Assembly: GCA_015999985.1 (NCBI GenBank)
Contig: JAECRA010000037.1
Span: 1-42,200, forward strand
DNA from: Comamonadaceae bacterium
GTDB taxonomy: Bacteria; Pseudomonadota; Gammaproteobacteria; Burkholderiales; Burkholderiaceae_C
Direction of reading: 5' to 3'
Length of the DNA: 42,200 nucleotides
Positions 27,569-35,401 of this stretch are shown here, in pieces. Position numbers and translations under genes: made by a program. The stretch's first letter is position 1; every line of letters begins with the position of its first letter. Below the pieces are notes generated by a model. That model was not told the origin of the DNA. It saw only the letters and a list, made by a program, of their open reading frames with translations, and made no database searches.

Positions 27569-28183
27569 ATGCCGGTGATAGTTATCGCCAATCCAAAGGG
27601 CGGCGTGGGTAAATCCACACTTGCCACCAACGTCGCAGGCTATTTTGCGACGCAGGGCCACTCGGTCATGCTGGGTGACATCGATAAGCAGCAGTCGTCT
27701 CGCCTCTGGCTGGGCTTGCGTCCGCCTGCCGCGGTTCCCATTGCTGCATGGGATGTGGCGCGTGACGACGTGGTGCGCCCACCCAAGGGGACTACCCACG
27801 TGGTTCTGGATACGCCTGCCGGCCTGCATGGCAAGCGGCTGAAGGACGTGCTGCGCATTGCGGACAGGGTGCTGGTGCCTCTGCAAGCCAGCATTTTTGA
27901 CATATATGCCACGCGGGCATTCCTGGACCAGGTCATGGACCAGGGCAAGGACGGCAAACCCGCCCTGGGCATTGTCGGGATGCGAGTGGATGAACGAACC
28001 ATTGCCTCAGAGCAACTGCAGCAGTTTGTGGCGGGTCTCGGCCTGCCCGTAGTGGGAATGCTGCGGCCAACCCAGAACTATGTACACCTGGCCGCGCGAG
28101 GTCTGACCCTGTTTGATGTGGCGCCCGGCAGAGTGGCGCGTGATCTGGAGCAATGGCGGGACATCTGTAAGTGGCTGGGCTAG
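27569..28183 (+). CDS. Orphan ParA-like (deviant Walker A) ATPase
   Basis: This 204-aa ATPase has the deviant Walker A motif KGGVGKST (10-17), TTHVVLDTPAG as the Walker B region, and LVPLQASIFDIYA. The family positions DNA, chemoreceptors or other cargo. There is no ParB-like partner gene beside it, and the length fits small single-domain ParA proteins common as orphans in betaproteobacteria. The ATG at 27569 is preceded by GAAGG and fits the family start MPVIVIANPKGG. Cargo unknown. Confidence 0.88.
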   Translation: MPVIVIANPKGGVGKSTLATNVAGYFATQGHSVMLGDIDKQQSSRLWLGLRPPAAVPIAAWDVARDDVVRPPKGTTHVVLDTPAGLHGKRLKDVLRIADRVLVPLQASIFDIYATRAFLDQVMDQGKDGKPALGIVGMRVDERTIASEQLQQFVAGLGLPVVGMLRPTQNYVHLAARGLTLFDVAPGRVARDLEQWRDICKWLG

Positions 28184-28300
28184 GGTGTGGTACCACCCCC
28201 CAGGGTGCTGCAAAAAGCAGTCGTGCGATTCATTTCGCTCCCACCGAAGGGCCGTTCCAGACTCAAGTGACCGTATTCAGAACTCCAGGAAAGCTCCACT

Positions 28301-28753
28301 ATGAAAACATTTGACACCCTCGATGAACTTATCGCTCTCGTCGGGCAGGACATCACGACGACCGACTGGTTCACCGTCACTCAGCAGAACATCAATCAAT
28401 TTGCAGACGCGACCGGTGATCACCAGTGGATACACGTCGATCCGGAGCGGGCCAAGGCAGGCCCCTTCGGTACGACCATTGCACACGGGTATATGACCCT
28501 GTCCCTGCTGGCCGGTTTCTTTGATCGATCCATCGCCATCAAAGATGTGCGGATGGGAATCAACTACGGACTCAACAAAGTGCGGTTCATGGCGCCTGTT
28601 CCTTCGGGCAGCCGGCTTCGCGCACAGGTCAAGCTACTGAGTTCCGCCCCCATTGAAGGTGGCGTGCAGATGGCTTGGCAGTGCACCATCGAGTGCGAAG
28701 GCCTGGATAAGCCTGTCTGTGTGGCCGAGCCTCTGTCACGCTATTACCGTTAG
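28301..28753 (+). CDS. MaoC-family (R)-specific enoyl-CoA hydratase-like protein
   Basis: This 150-aa hot-dog fold protein has the hydratase signature FADATGDHQWIHVDPERA, with D40 and H45 as the catalytic pair, followed by GPFGTTIAHGYMTLSL. It should hydrate trans-2-enoyl-CoA to the (R)-3-hydroxyacyl-CoA or a related substrate; (R)-hydratases feed PHA synthesis or lipid metabolism in this group, which is inference. Its TAG stop is the first three bases of the palindromic element at 28751-28917, so the element may have altered the original 3' end. Confidence 0.9.
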   Translation: MKTFDTLDELIALVGQDITTTDWFTVTQQNINQFADATGDHQWIHVDPERAKAGPFGTTIAHGYMTLSLLAGFFDRSIAIKDVRMGINYGLNKVRFMAPVPSGSRLRAQVKLLSSAPIEGGVQMAWQCTIECEGLDKPVCVAEPLSRYYR

Positions 28754-28917
28754 GAGCCTGTCGGACTTGGAAATCGCCGGCTGCAAATGGGCCGCAGCGG
28801 TCCATTTTTCATCGGCTTCTTGACCCATAGCTGGGCTATGGGCCTGCGAATCCGACAAAAACTGTCCTCGCTGGGGCCCATTTTCGCTTTCGGCGCTCCG
28901 AGTCCGACAGGCTCCTA
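28751..28917. repeat. MITE-like palindromic element (nested inverted repeats)
   Basis: A 167-bp element has perfect 17-bp ends: TAGGAGCCTGTCGGACT (28751-28767) and AGTCCGACAGGCTCCTA (28901-28917). A second inner pair, AAATGGGCC (28785-28793) / GGCCCATTT (28875-28883), and a central hairpin CCCATAG (28824-28830) / CTATGGG (28836-28842) allow it to fold into one long cruciform. It contains no open frame of note. The size, lack of coding sequence and perfect ends suggest a non-autonomous mobile or repetitive element. The left end supplies the MaoC stop codon; the right end stops 21 bp before the trmL stop codon. No second copy was noticed in the window. Confidence 0.75.
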
Positions 28918-28938
28918 GGACAACCAGAACGGCTGGCG

Positions 28939-29400
28939 TCAAGCAAATCCTATCTGTCGCCAGGCCTCGAACACAGTGACGGCCACGGCATTGGACAGAT
29001 TCAAGCTCCTTTGACCTGAGCGCATGGGAAGGCGCAAGCGTTGTTCTGGGGCAAATGATTCGCGCAGCTCAGGACTGAGCCCGCGTGTCTCCGATCCGAA
29101 TACCAGCGTGTCGCCCGACTGAAAGCGGACATCGTGCACGGCGCGCTCTCCGCGTGTGGTGAGGGCAAACATGCGTTGCGGATCAGGGCGCATGGCCGCC
29201 ATGAAGGCAGACCAATCCGCATGCCGCTTCACCTCTGCATATTCATGGTAATCCAGGCCAGCGCGGCGCATGTGCTTGTCATCCATTGAAAAACCCAAGG
29301 GCTCTATCAAGTGGAGTGCGCAGCCGGTATTGGCAGCAAGGCGGATCACGTTGCCGGTGTTTGGCGGTATTTCGGGTTCTACGAGGACGATGTGGAACAT
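28939..29400 (-). CDS. trmL: tRNA (cytidine(34)-2'-O)-methyltransferase TrmL
   Basis: This 153-aa SPOUT methyltransferase methylates the wobble base 34 of tRNA-Leu isoacceptors. Motifs LVEPEIPPNTGNVIRLAANTG at the start, FGSETRGLSPE (motif 2) and MRSGQRSLNLSNAVAVTVFE (motif 3, the knot) are intact. The length is typical. It precedes nothing in its transcript: the palindromic element lies immediately downstream. ComF lies 34 bp upstream in the same direction. Confidence 0.95.
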   Translation of the reverse strand: MFHIVLVEPEIPPNTGNVIRLAANTGCALHLIEPLGFSMDDKHMRRAGLDYHEYAEVKRHADWSAFMAAMRPDPQRMFALTTRGERAVHDVRFQSGDTLVFGSETRGLSPELRESFAPEQRLRLPMRSGQRSLNLSNAVAVTVFEAWRQIGFA

Positions 29401-29434
29401 GGGAGATCGTCAGTTTGGGAGGATGGATTTTGCG

Positions 29435-30202
29435 TCAGTTCCCTGTGCGCGCTATGACCAGCGCCGTGATGTGAGAGGGTTCAGCCGCGCGCAAGGCACC
29501 TGCGGCAGCGCGAAGGGTGGCGCCCGTGGTCATCACATCGTCAAGCAGCACGACGCGGTGGCCGCGAAGATCGCCTGCTCGCGCAGGGTCCACGCTGAAC
29601 GCGCCGATCAAACTCTTCAGGCGCTGTTCGCGTGTCTTGGCGTGCTGAGGCAGCGTGTGGCGCGTGCGCATCAGCACATCGGTACGTACCCGCCCGGGGG
29701 CCAGGCGGCGCGCCAGCAACAGCGACTGGTTATAGCCTCGTTCGGCCAGGCGCTGTGCTGAGAGCGGAAGCGGCACCACTGCATCTGCATGGGCCAGCGC
29801 AGCCGCTACTCCCGGAGTACGCAGCAACATCTCCGCCAGGGTTGCCGCCAGACCGGTGTCGTTCTTGAACTTGAAACCCGCAATGCACTCAGTCCATGGC
29901 CACTGATAAGTGACTGCACAGAGACAGGCGTCCATGGGTGGTGGGTCGCGCAGGCAGGCACCGCACACCTTGGCTCCACCGCTCAGGGGGAGTGCGCAAC
30001 GCTCGCAACGGAACTGCCACTGCGTAAATTGTGTGATGCAGTCGTCGCAAAGCGTCGATGCTGGCCAGGCATGACATATCTGGCACCGGCTGGGTAACCA
30101 GCGCTGCAGGCGCATTTCCGGGCGTACCTGGCGGTGGTTCTGCGTCAGTCCATGTGGACGATTGTTATGGGGGGAATTACTCGGACGGGGCGGTAAGGTC
30201 AT
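29435..30202 (-). CDS. comF: ComF-family protein (phosphoribosyltransferase-like)
   Basis: The 255-aa protein is of the ComF family, linked to DNA uptake in competent bacteria and otherwise of uncertain function. It has four Cys pairs in the N-terminal zinc-ribbon region (C40/C43, C52/C55, C66/C69, C80/C83) and the PRPP-binding loop VVLLDDVMTTGAT at 217-229. The first 29 residues are unusually polar, so the ATG at 30115 (MRLQRW...) could be the true start; neither site has a clear ribosome binding site. It shares the region 30203-30275 with the divergent BioC-like gene. Confidence 0.88.
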   Translation of the reverse strand: MTLPPRPSNSPHNNRPHGLTQNHRQVRPEMRLQRWLPSRCQICHAWPASTLCDDCITQFTQWQFRCERCALPLSGGAKVCGACLRDPPPMDACLCAVTYQWPWTECIAGFKFKNDTGLAATLAEMLLRTPGVAAALAHADAVVPLPLSAQRLAERGYNQSLLLARRLAPGRVRTDVLMRTRHTLPQHAKTREQRLKSLIGAFSVDPARAGDLRGHRVVLLDDVMTTGATLRAAAGALRAAEPSHITALVIARTGN

Positions 30203-30223
30203 GGGGCGGTCAATATACTGCGC

Positions 30224-30263
30224 CTACCGCTTCGATTCACCGCAATTCGTGATTTCGCGGTAG
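30224..30263. promoter_or_regulatory. Interrupted inverted repeat in the comF/bioC-like divergent region
   Basis: CTACCGC (30224-30230) and GCGGTAG (30257-30263) are exact inverse complements, with an inner TCAC/GTGA pair. It lies 12 bp before the BioC-like ATG, between two divergent genes, where an operator or leader hairpin would sit. Confidence 0.4.
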
Positions 30264-30275
30264 TTCCCCCACTTT

Positions 30276-31196
30276 ATGTCCGACTCTCTACCCCCTAGCA
30301 TCGACCCCACGGCTGCCGCCCGCTGGGCATCACTGGCCTCGCGCGCCCCTGAGGCACCTTGGCTTCACGAAGAAGTGGCTGAACGCATGGCCGAACGCCT
30401 GCGGTATATACGTCTTCCGGTGGACCGATGGGCCGACTGGGAGCCTGACCGGGGTGGCTTGAAGGGGCACGCCCTGGTCGCAGGGCAATACCCCGATGCG
30501 GAAAGCTTCCAGGTTCGAGCCTCGGCCATTCAAGACTCGCAAGAGGCAGTCACTCCCAAGTGGTGGCAGCGGCTTGGGCGTTCCGCCAAGGGGCCCAAAA
30601 CCGGGGCAGCACCTCCTCCAGGTGCCATGCAGATGGTCTGGGCGAACATGCTTGCCCACCATGTGGCTGATCCGGCGAGTTTGATCGCGAGTTGGCATCA
30701 GGCGCTCGCGGTCAACGGTTTTGTCATGTTTTCCTGCCTGGGTCCGGATACTTTGCTCGAATTGCGCGAACTCTATGCCCGCCTGGGCTGGCCACCGCCC
30801 ACGCAGGAATTTACAGATATGCACGACTGGGGCGACCTGCTGGTGGGGGCCGGTTTTGCCGAGCCGGTGATGTATATGGAGCGGATCACTCTGACTTTCC
30901 ACACTCCGGAGCGCCTGTTGCAAGAGCTGCGAGGTCTGGGGCGCAACCTTCATGTCGCCAGATTTCCTGCATTGCGAGGCCGGGGATGGTTGTCTCATCT
31001 GAAGGCGGGGCTTGGTGAGCATCTGCGCGTGGCGGCCCCAGAGGGGGAGGGGGCGTTGGCGCTTAGTTTCGAAGTGGTCTACGGCCATGCGCTCAAACCC
31101 GCGCCCCGCCTGCCGGTGGCCGCTCAAACCGAATTCACACTCGATGATATGAAGTCGGCCCTGCGCGAGCGAAAAAAGCCACAAAGAGGTCCTTGA
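30276..31196 (+). CDS. BioC-like methyltransferase-family protein with degenerate SAM site
   Basis: The 306-aa protein aligns with BioC (malonyl-ACP O-methyltransferase, biotin synthesis) in its C-terminal half: MHDWGDLLVGAGFAEPVMYMERITLTFHTPERLLQEL and FEVVYGHA. The N-terminal half lacks the class I glycine loop; where DLGCGTG is expected there is RGGLKGHALVAGQYP. It may have lost SAM binding, or bind it differently. The biotin link is inferred from the C-terminal match only. It is divergent from comF. Confidence 0.65.
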   Translation: MSDSLPPSIDPTAAARWASLASRAPEAPWLHEEVAERMAERLRYIRLPVDRWADWEPDRGGLKGHALVAGQYPDAESFQVRASAIQDSQEAVTPKWWQRLGRSAKGPKTGAAPPPGAMQMVWANMLAHHVADPASLIASWHQALAVNGFVMFSCLGPDTLLELRELYARLGWPPPTQEFTDMHDWGDLLVGAGFAEPVMYMERITLTFHTPERLLQELRGLGRNLHVARFPALRGRGWLSHLKAGLGEHLRVAAPEGEGALALSFEVVYGHALKPAPRLPVAAQTEFTLDDMKSALRERKKPQRGP

Positions 31197-31449
31197 GGGA
31201 GGGAAAGTCCGAGTGGCGTAGTGAAATAAGTTCATAACCGCTCAAGCTAGGCGTACGAGTCGGTTAAACTCGCCGGCATTACGCGCGGGGAGAACTCCGT
31301 GCCTTTAGCCTATGCGCGGCATATGGCTGAGCGGCGTTGGCGCGCGAAATACGGCCCAGGTGCGCAAGGCTCCCAGGGGAATCCATCGGGCCGGCCTGCT
31401 CTGGCCGGTGGTGAATTTTGTGGTTGAGACTCAAGAAAACGTGAACACG
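31197..31449 (+). promoter_or_regulatory. Leader region of the cytochrome oxidase operon
   Basis: A 253-bp gap separates the BioC-like gene from coxB and must hold the cox promoter. A small hairpin CGAGT/ACTCG is visible near 31256-31272. The coxB frame runs open back to 31312, but the early part has no export signal and no family resemblance. Confidence 0.4.
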
Positions 31450-32637
31450 ATGAAGAGCATTTCAAACAGGTTGGCCGGTGTTCCGCGCCATGCGGCCATC
31501 TGGGCGGCGGCTTCGGTCGCCACGGCCGTTCAGGCACAGGTCAAAGATTTGCCGGGTGGCCCGGGTGTCAATCAGCTCAACCTGACACCAGGCGTGACAC
31601 GCATCGCAGCCGAGCAGTACAGTCTGCATTGGATGATGCTGATTCTCTGTCTGGTCATCTTCGTTGCCGTGTTCTCGGTAATGTTCTATTCCATCTGGAA
31701 GCACCGCAAGTCGCAGGGCGCGAAACCGGCCAAGTTCCATGAGTCGGTTACGGTAGAGGTCATCTGGACCATCGTGCCATTCCTCATCGTCATCGGAATG
31801 GCGCTGCCGGCTACCAAGCTGGTGGTGGCCCAGAAAGATACTTCCAATGCAGACCTGACCATCAAGGCCACGGGTTACCAGTGGAAGTGGGGTTACGAAT
31901 ACATCAACGGCGAAGGCGAGGGCATTTCGTTCCTGTCTACGCTCGATCCCAAGCAGCGCGCCTTGTCCGACGCGGGTACGCCTGCCGGCGACGACTACCT
32001 GCTGAAGGTCGACCACCCGATGGTCGTTCCAGTTGGCAAGAAGATTCGCATCATCACGACCGCCAATGACGTTATTCACGCCTGGATGGTGCCTGCCTTC
32101 GGCGTGAAGCAAGATGCCATTCCTGGCTTCGTGCGGGACACCTGGTTCAAAGCTGAGCAAACCGGTGATTTCTACGGCCAGTGCGCTGAGCTTTGCGGCA
32201 AAGAGCACGCCTATATGCCTATTCACGTGAAAGTGTTGTCAGCTGATGATTACACCGTCTGGGTCGATGGCGAGAAAAAACGCCTCCAGGCCCTGGCGGA
32301 TGATCCCAACAAAGTCTGGACCTTGCCAGACCTCGTGGCGCGCGGTGAGAAAGTCTACGCAGCCAACTGTGCAGCATGCCATCTGGCCAACGGCAAAGGC
32401 GGCGGTGCCATCAAAGCACTGGATGGAAGCCCGGTTGTCCTGGGTAAATTGGCCGATCAAATGCATGTCCTGCTGGAGGGCCGTAACAACGGCGCCATGC
32501 CAGCATGGAAGCAACTCTCGGATACCGAGCTTGCAGCAGTCGCTACTTTCACCAAGAACCACTGGTCCAATAAATCCGGCCAGCTCGTGCAGCCTTCTGA
32601 ATTCAAGGCTGCCCGAGAAGGTAAATTCCCCGGCTAA
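31450..32637 (+). CDS. coxB: Cytochrome c oxidase subunit II with fused cytochrome c domain
   Basis: This 395-aa subunit accepts electrons from cytochrome c and passes them to heme a. Residues 1-29 are a signal peptide (cleavage after AVQA), followed by two membrane helices (about 61-82 and 103-124) and the CuA domain: H210, C245, E247, C249, H253 and M256 (CAELCGKEHAYM). A C-terminal cytochrome c domain carries CAACH (307-311) and the axial M350 in GAMPAW, as in caa3-type enzymes. ATG at 31450 gives the clean signal peptide; GTG at 31441 is the alternative. First gene of the oxidase cluster. Confidence 0.96.
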   Translation: MKSISNRLAGVPRHAAIWAAASVATAVQAQVKDLPGGPGVNQLNLTPGVTRIAAEQYSLHWMMLILCLVIFVAVFSVMFYSIWKHRKSQGAKPAKFHESVTVEVIWTIVPFLIVIGMALPATKLVVAQKDTSNADLTIKATGYQWKWGYEYINGEGEGISFLSTLDPKQRALSDAGTPAGDDYLLKVDHPMVVPVGKKIRIITTANDVIHAWMVPAFGVKQDAIPGFVRDTWFKAEQTGDFYGQCAELCGKEHAYMPIHVKVLSADDYTVWVDGEKKRLQALADDPNKVWTLPDLVARGEKVYAANCAACHLANGKGGGAIKALDGSPVVLGKLADQMHVLLEGRNNGAMPAWKQLSDTELAAVATFTKNHWSNKSGQLVQPSEFKAAREGKFPG

Positions 32638-32700
32638 GCTGGCTGATTGCAGTCCTGGTCAGTATCAAGATAAAAGAGAACAGTCTCCCGGAGCAGTCAT

Positions 32701-34338
32701 ATGAGCGCCGTACTTCCAACTTCCCACACCGATCATCACGACCACCACGGGCATGATGATCATCACCACGAAACGCCTACCGGATGGCGTCGTTGGGTGT
32801 ATGCCACCAACCACAAGGACATCGGTACGCTGTACATGCTGTTCTCGTTCGCCATGCTGATGGTGGGCGGAATACTGGCTCTGCTGATCCGCGCTGAACT
32901 GTTCCAGCCAGGCCTCCAGCTGGTCAATCCAGAGCTGTTCAACCAGCTCACCACCATGCACGGCCTGATCATGGTGTTCGGTGCGATCATGCCGGCCTTC
33001 GTGGGCTTCGCCAACTGGATGATCCCGCTGCAGATCGGTGCGAGCGACATGGCTTTCGCGCGGATGAACAACTTCAGCTTCTGGCTGTTGATTCCTGCGG
33101 GTCTGATGCTGGTGGGCTCTTTCTTCATGCCTGGCGGTGCGCCTGCAGCGGGCTGGACGCTCTACGCTCCACTCACGCTTCAGATGGGTCCTTCCATGGA
33201 TGCGGGTATCTTTGCGATGCACATCATGGGCGCAAGCTCGATCATGGGTGCCATCAACATCATCGTCACCATTCTGAACATGCGCGCGCCTGGCATGACG
33301 CTGATGAAGATGCCCATGTTCTGCTGGACATGGCTCATCACGGCCTATCTGCTGATTGCAGTGATGCCCGTGTTGGCTGGCGCCATCACCATGACGCTGA
33401 CTGACCGCCACTTCGGCACCAGCTTCTTCAATCCTGCCGGCGGCGGCGACCCAGTGATGTACCAGCACATTTTCTGGTTCTTCGGCCACCCCGAGGTGTA
33501 CATCATGATCTTGCCGGCTTTCGGCATCGTCAGCCAGGTGATCCCAACGTTCGCACGCAAGAGATTGTTCGGCTACGCCTCCATGGTGTATGCGACTTCT
33601 GCCATCGCGATCTTGTCCTTCATCGTCTGGGCTCACCACATGTTCACCACCGGTATGCCGGTGACCGGACAACTGTTCTTCATGTATGCCACCATGCTGA
33701 TCGCGGTGCCGACTGCTGTGAAGATCTTCAACTGGATTGCCACTATGTGGCGCGGTTCGATGACATTCGAAACGCCCATGCTGTTTGCCGTCGGCTTCGT
33801 ATTCGTGTTCACACTGGGCGGCTTCACCGGTCTGATCCCTGCCGTAGCGCCTATCGACACGCAAATCCAGGACACCTACTACATCGTGGCTCACTTCCAC
33901 TACGTGCTGGTGGCAGGCTCGTTGTTCGCTCTATTCTCAGGCTACTACTTCTGGGCTCCTAAATGGACCGGCGTGATGTACAACGAGACACGCGGAAAAA
34001 TCCATTTCTGGTGGTCGCTGATTTCCTTCAACGTGACCTTCTTCCCAATGCACTTCCTGGGCTTGGCAGGCATGCCACGCCGCTATGCTGATTACCCCAT
34101 GCAGTTCGCTGATTTCAACATGGTGGCTTCGGTTGGCGCGTTCTTCTTTGGTTTCGCACAGGTGTATTTCTTCCTGTTCATTGTGGTGCCCACCATGCGC
34201 GGCAAAGGTGAAAAGGCTCCCCAACGTCCTTGGGAAGGTGCTGAAGGCCTGGAGTGGGAAGTCCCGTCTCCTGCTCCGTTCCACACCTATGAAAATCCGC
34301 CCAAACTGGACGCCACCGCTACACGCGTCATTGGCTGA
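32701..34338 (+). CDS. coxA: Cytochrome c oxidase subunit I
   Basis: This 545-aa catalytic subunit is a heme-copper oxidase of the aa3 type. Ligands: H87 and H400 to heme a, H398 to heme a3; H263, H312 and H313 to CuB; Y267 of HPEVY cross-linked to H263. D116 (IGASDMAFARMNN) and E265 mark the D proton channel, so this is an A-family enzyme. A His-rich stretch occupies residues 9-24 before the first helix. Start ATG at 32701 follows a GGAG site. It is 63 bp after coxB. Confidence 0.98.
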   Translation: MSAVLPTSHTDHHDHHGHDDHHHETPTGWRRWVYATNHKDIGTLYMLFSFAMLMVGGILALLIRAELFQPGLQLVNPELFNQLTTMHGLIMVFGAIMPAFVGFANWMIPLQIGASDMAFARMNNFSFWLLIPAGLMLVGSFFMPGGAPAAGWTLYAPLTLQMGPSMDAGIFAMHIMGASSIMGAINIIVTILNMRAPGMTLMKMPMFCWTWLITAYLLIAVMPVLAGAITMTLTDRHFGTSFFNPAGGGDPVMYQHIFWFFGHPEVYIMILPAFGIVSQVIPTFARKRLFGYASMVYATSAIAILSFIVWAHHMFTTGMPVTGQLFFMYATMLIAVPTAVKIFNWIATMWRGSMTFETPMLFAVGFVFVFTLGGFTGLIPAVAPIDTQIQDTYYIVAHFHYVLVAGSLFALFSGYYFWAPKWTGVMYNETRGKIHFWWSLISFNVTFFPMHFLGLAGMPRRYADYPMQFADFNMVASVGAFFFGFAQVYFFLFIVVPTMRGKGEKAPQRPWEGAEGLEWEVPSPAPFHTYENPPKLDATATRVIG

Positions 34339-34357
34339 TTGGTAAGAGCACGCAGCC

Positions 34358-34468
34358 ATGACTCCTGAACAAAAAAAGAGTAATCGTCGCCTCGGACTGA
34401 TCCTGGGGTCAGTCGCGCTTATATTTTGTCTGGGGTTTGTGGTGCGCATGGTCGTCCTCGGCCACTAA
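34358..34468 (+). CDS. Cytochrome oxidase small assembly protein
   Basis: This 36-aa peptide starts MTPEQKKSNRRLGLILG and then has one hydrophobic helix before VVRMVVLGH. It lies 19 bp after coxA and 17 bp before ctaG. This position and the single-helix form match a small protein annotated as a cytochrome oxidase assembly factor in betaproteobacterial cox clusters. Its action is not established; a role with CtaG in CuB insertion is suggested by position only. Confidence 0.85.
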   Translation: MTPEQKKSNRRLGLILGSVALIFCLGFVVRMVVLGH

Positions 34469-34485
34469 GGATTGCAGTCAAGTCC

Positions 34486-35091
34486 ATGGGAATTCGAAAC
34501 GATAACGCGAAGATGGTGGGCAAGCTGGCCATTGTGGCTGCCGGCATGTTCGGCTTTGGCTATGCCATGATCCCTATCTACAGGGCCATCTGCGAAGCAA
34601 CTGGTGTCAACATCCTGACCCTCGTAGAACGGCAAGTTCCAGGCAACGGCGGGATTGGGCGACCTGCCAATACACAGGTCGATGAAAGCCGCACCATCGT
34701 TGTCGAATTCGACGCCAACTCCCGTGGCCCTTGGCATTTCAAACCTGCTCAACGTTCCATGAAGGTGCATCCGGGCGAGCTGTCCACCGTGATGTATGAG
34801 TTTCAGAACGTCCAGGACCGCACCATGTCAGCGCAAGCAATTCCAAGCTATGCACCGCGGCAGGCAGGGGCCTACTTCAACAAGCTCGAGTGCTTCTGCT
34901 TCAATCAGTACGAGTTGCAGCCTGGTGAAAAGAAAGAGTGGCCGGTAGCGTTCATCATTGATCCACGGATCTCCAAGGACGTCACGACCATTACGCTTTC
35001 GTACACCTTCTTTGAGGTGGGCGCCAAACCGCCGCCAACGCCTAGTTCTGCCAGTGCAGTCACCATCGTTACGGGAGAGGTTGGCGCGTGA
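34486..35091 (+). CDS. ctaG: Cytochrome c oxidase assembly protein CtaG/Cox11
   Basis: This 201-aa copper chaperone inserts CuB into subunit I. One N-terminal membrane helix (about 12-30) is followed by a periplasmic immunoglobulin-like domain with the copper-binding CFCF motif in LECFCFNQYELQPGE and an upstream YAPRQAGAYFNK. The start at 34486 is chosen to avoid overlap with the small peptide gene; the longer frame from 34426 has no family support. Its TGA overlaps the GTG of the next gene. Confidence 0.95.
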   Translation: MGIRNDNAKMVGKLAIVAAGMFGFGYAMIPIYRAICEATGVNILTLVERQVPGNGGIGRPANTQVDESRTIVVEFDANSRGPWHFKPAQRSMKVHPGELSTVMYEFQNVQDRTMSAQAIPSYAPRQAGAYFNKLECFCFNQYELQPGEKKEWPVAFIIDPRISKDVTTITLSYTFFEVGAKPPPTPSSASAVTIVTGEVGA

Positions 35092-35330
35092 GCGAGGACC
35101 CTTCCACTCGTGGTGAGGTGCCTAAGACACAAAATGCTCCGAAGGCCACTTTCCTGCGATCGATGCGAATTGTCGCGTGGGGGTTTCTGGGAGTTCGAAA
35201 AAATAGCAAATACCATGAAGATCTGGGGCAAGCTAACCCTTTTCACCTGATCATCGCGGCGTTTCTTGGAGTTTTGGTATTTATTGGGGTGCTGCTACTG
35301 GCCGTCAAATGGGCGGTATCGGGCACCTGA
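35088..35330 (+). CDS. DUF2970 family small membrane protein
   Basis: This 80-aa protein has a polar N-terminus, RIVAWGFLGVRKN in the middle and one C-terminal transmembrane helix (HLIIAAFLGVLVFIGVLLLAVKW). DUF2970 genes recur between ctaG and coxC in betaproteobacterial cox clusters; the function is unknown. Starts at GTG 35088, overlapping the ctaG stop by 4 bp, so translation is coupled. Confidence 0.88.
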   Translation: MSEDPSTRGEVPKTQNAPKATFLRSMRIVAWGFLGVRKNSKYHEDLGQANPFHLIIAAFLGVLVFIGVLLLAVKWAVSGT

Positions 35331-35401
35331 GTATGGAAAAATAGAGCAGGAATGATTGCTCAAGCAGTTAATGGATTAGAGAGTACAGGAGCCACGAAAA
35401 A

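Noticed and set aside
27500..27886. N-terminal extension of the antiporter frame
   Set aside because: It overlaps the ParA-like gene in antisense; the transporter's first helix starts at the ATG at 27499.
32665..33900. 411-codon minus-strand frame opposite coxA
   Set aside because: His/Glu/Asp-rich mirror of conserved coxA sequence; no start signals.
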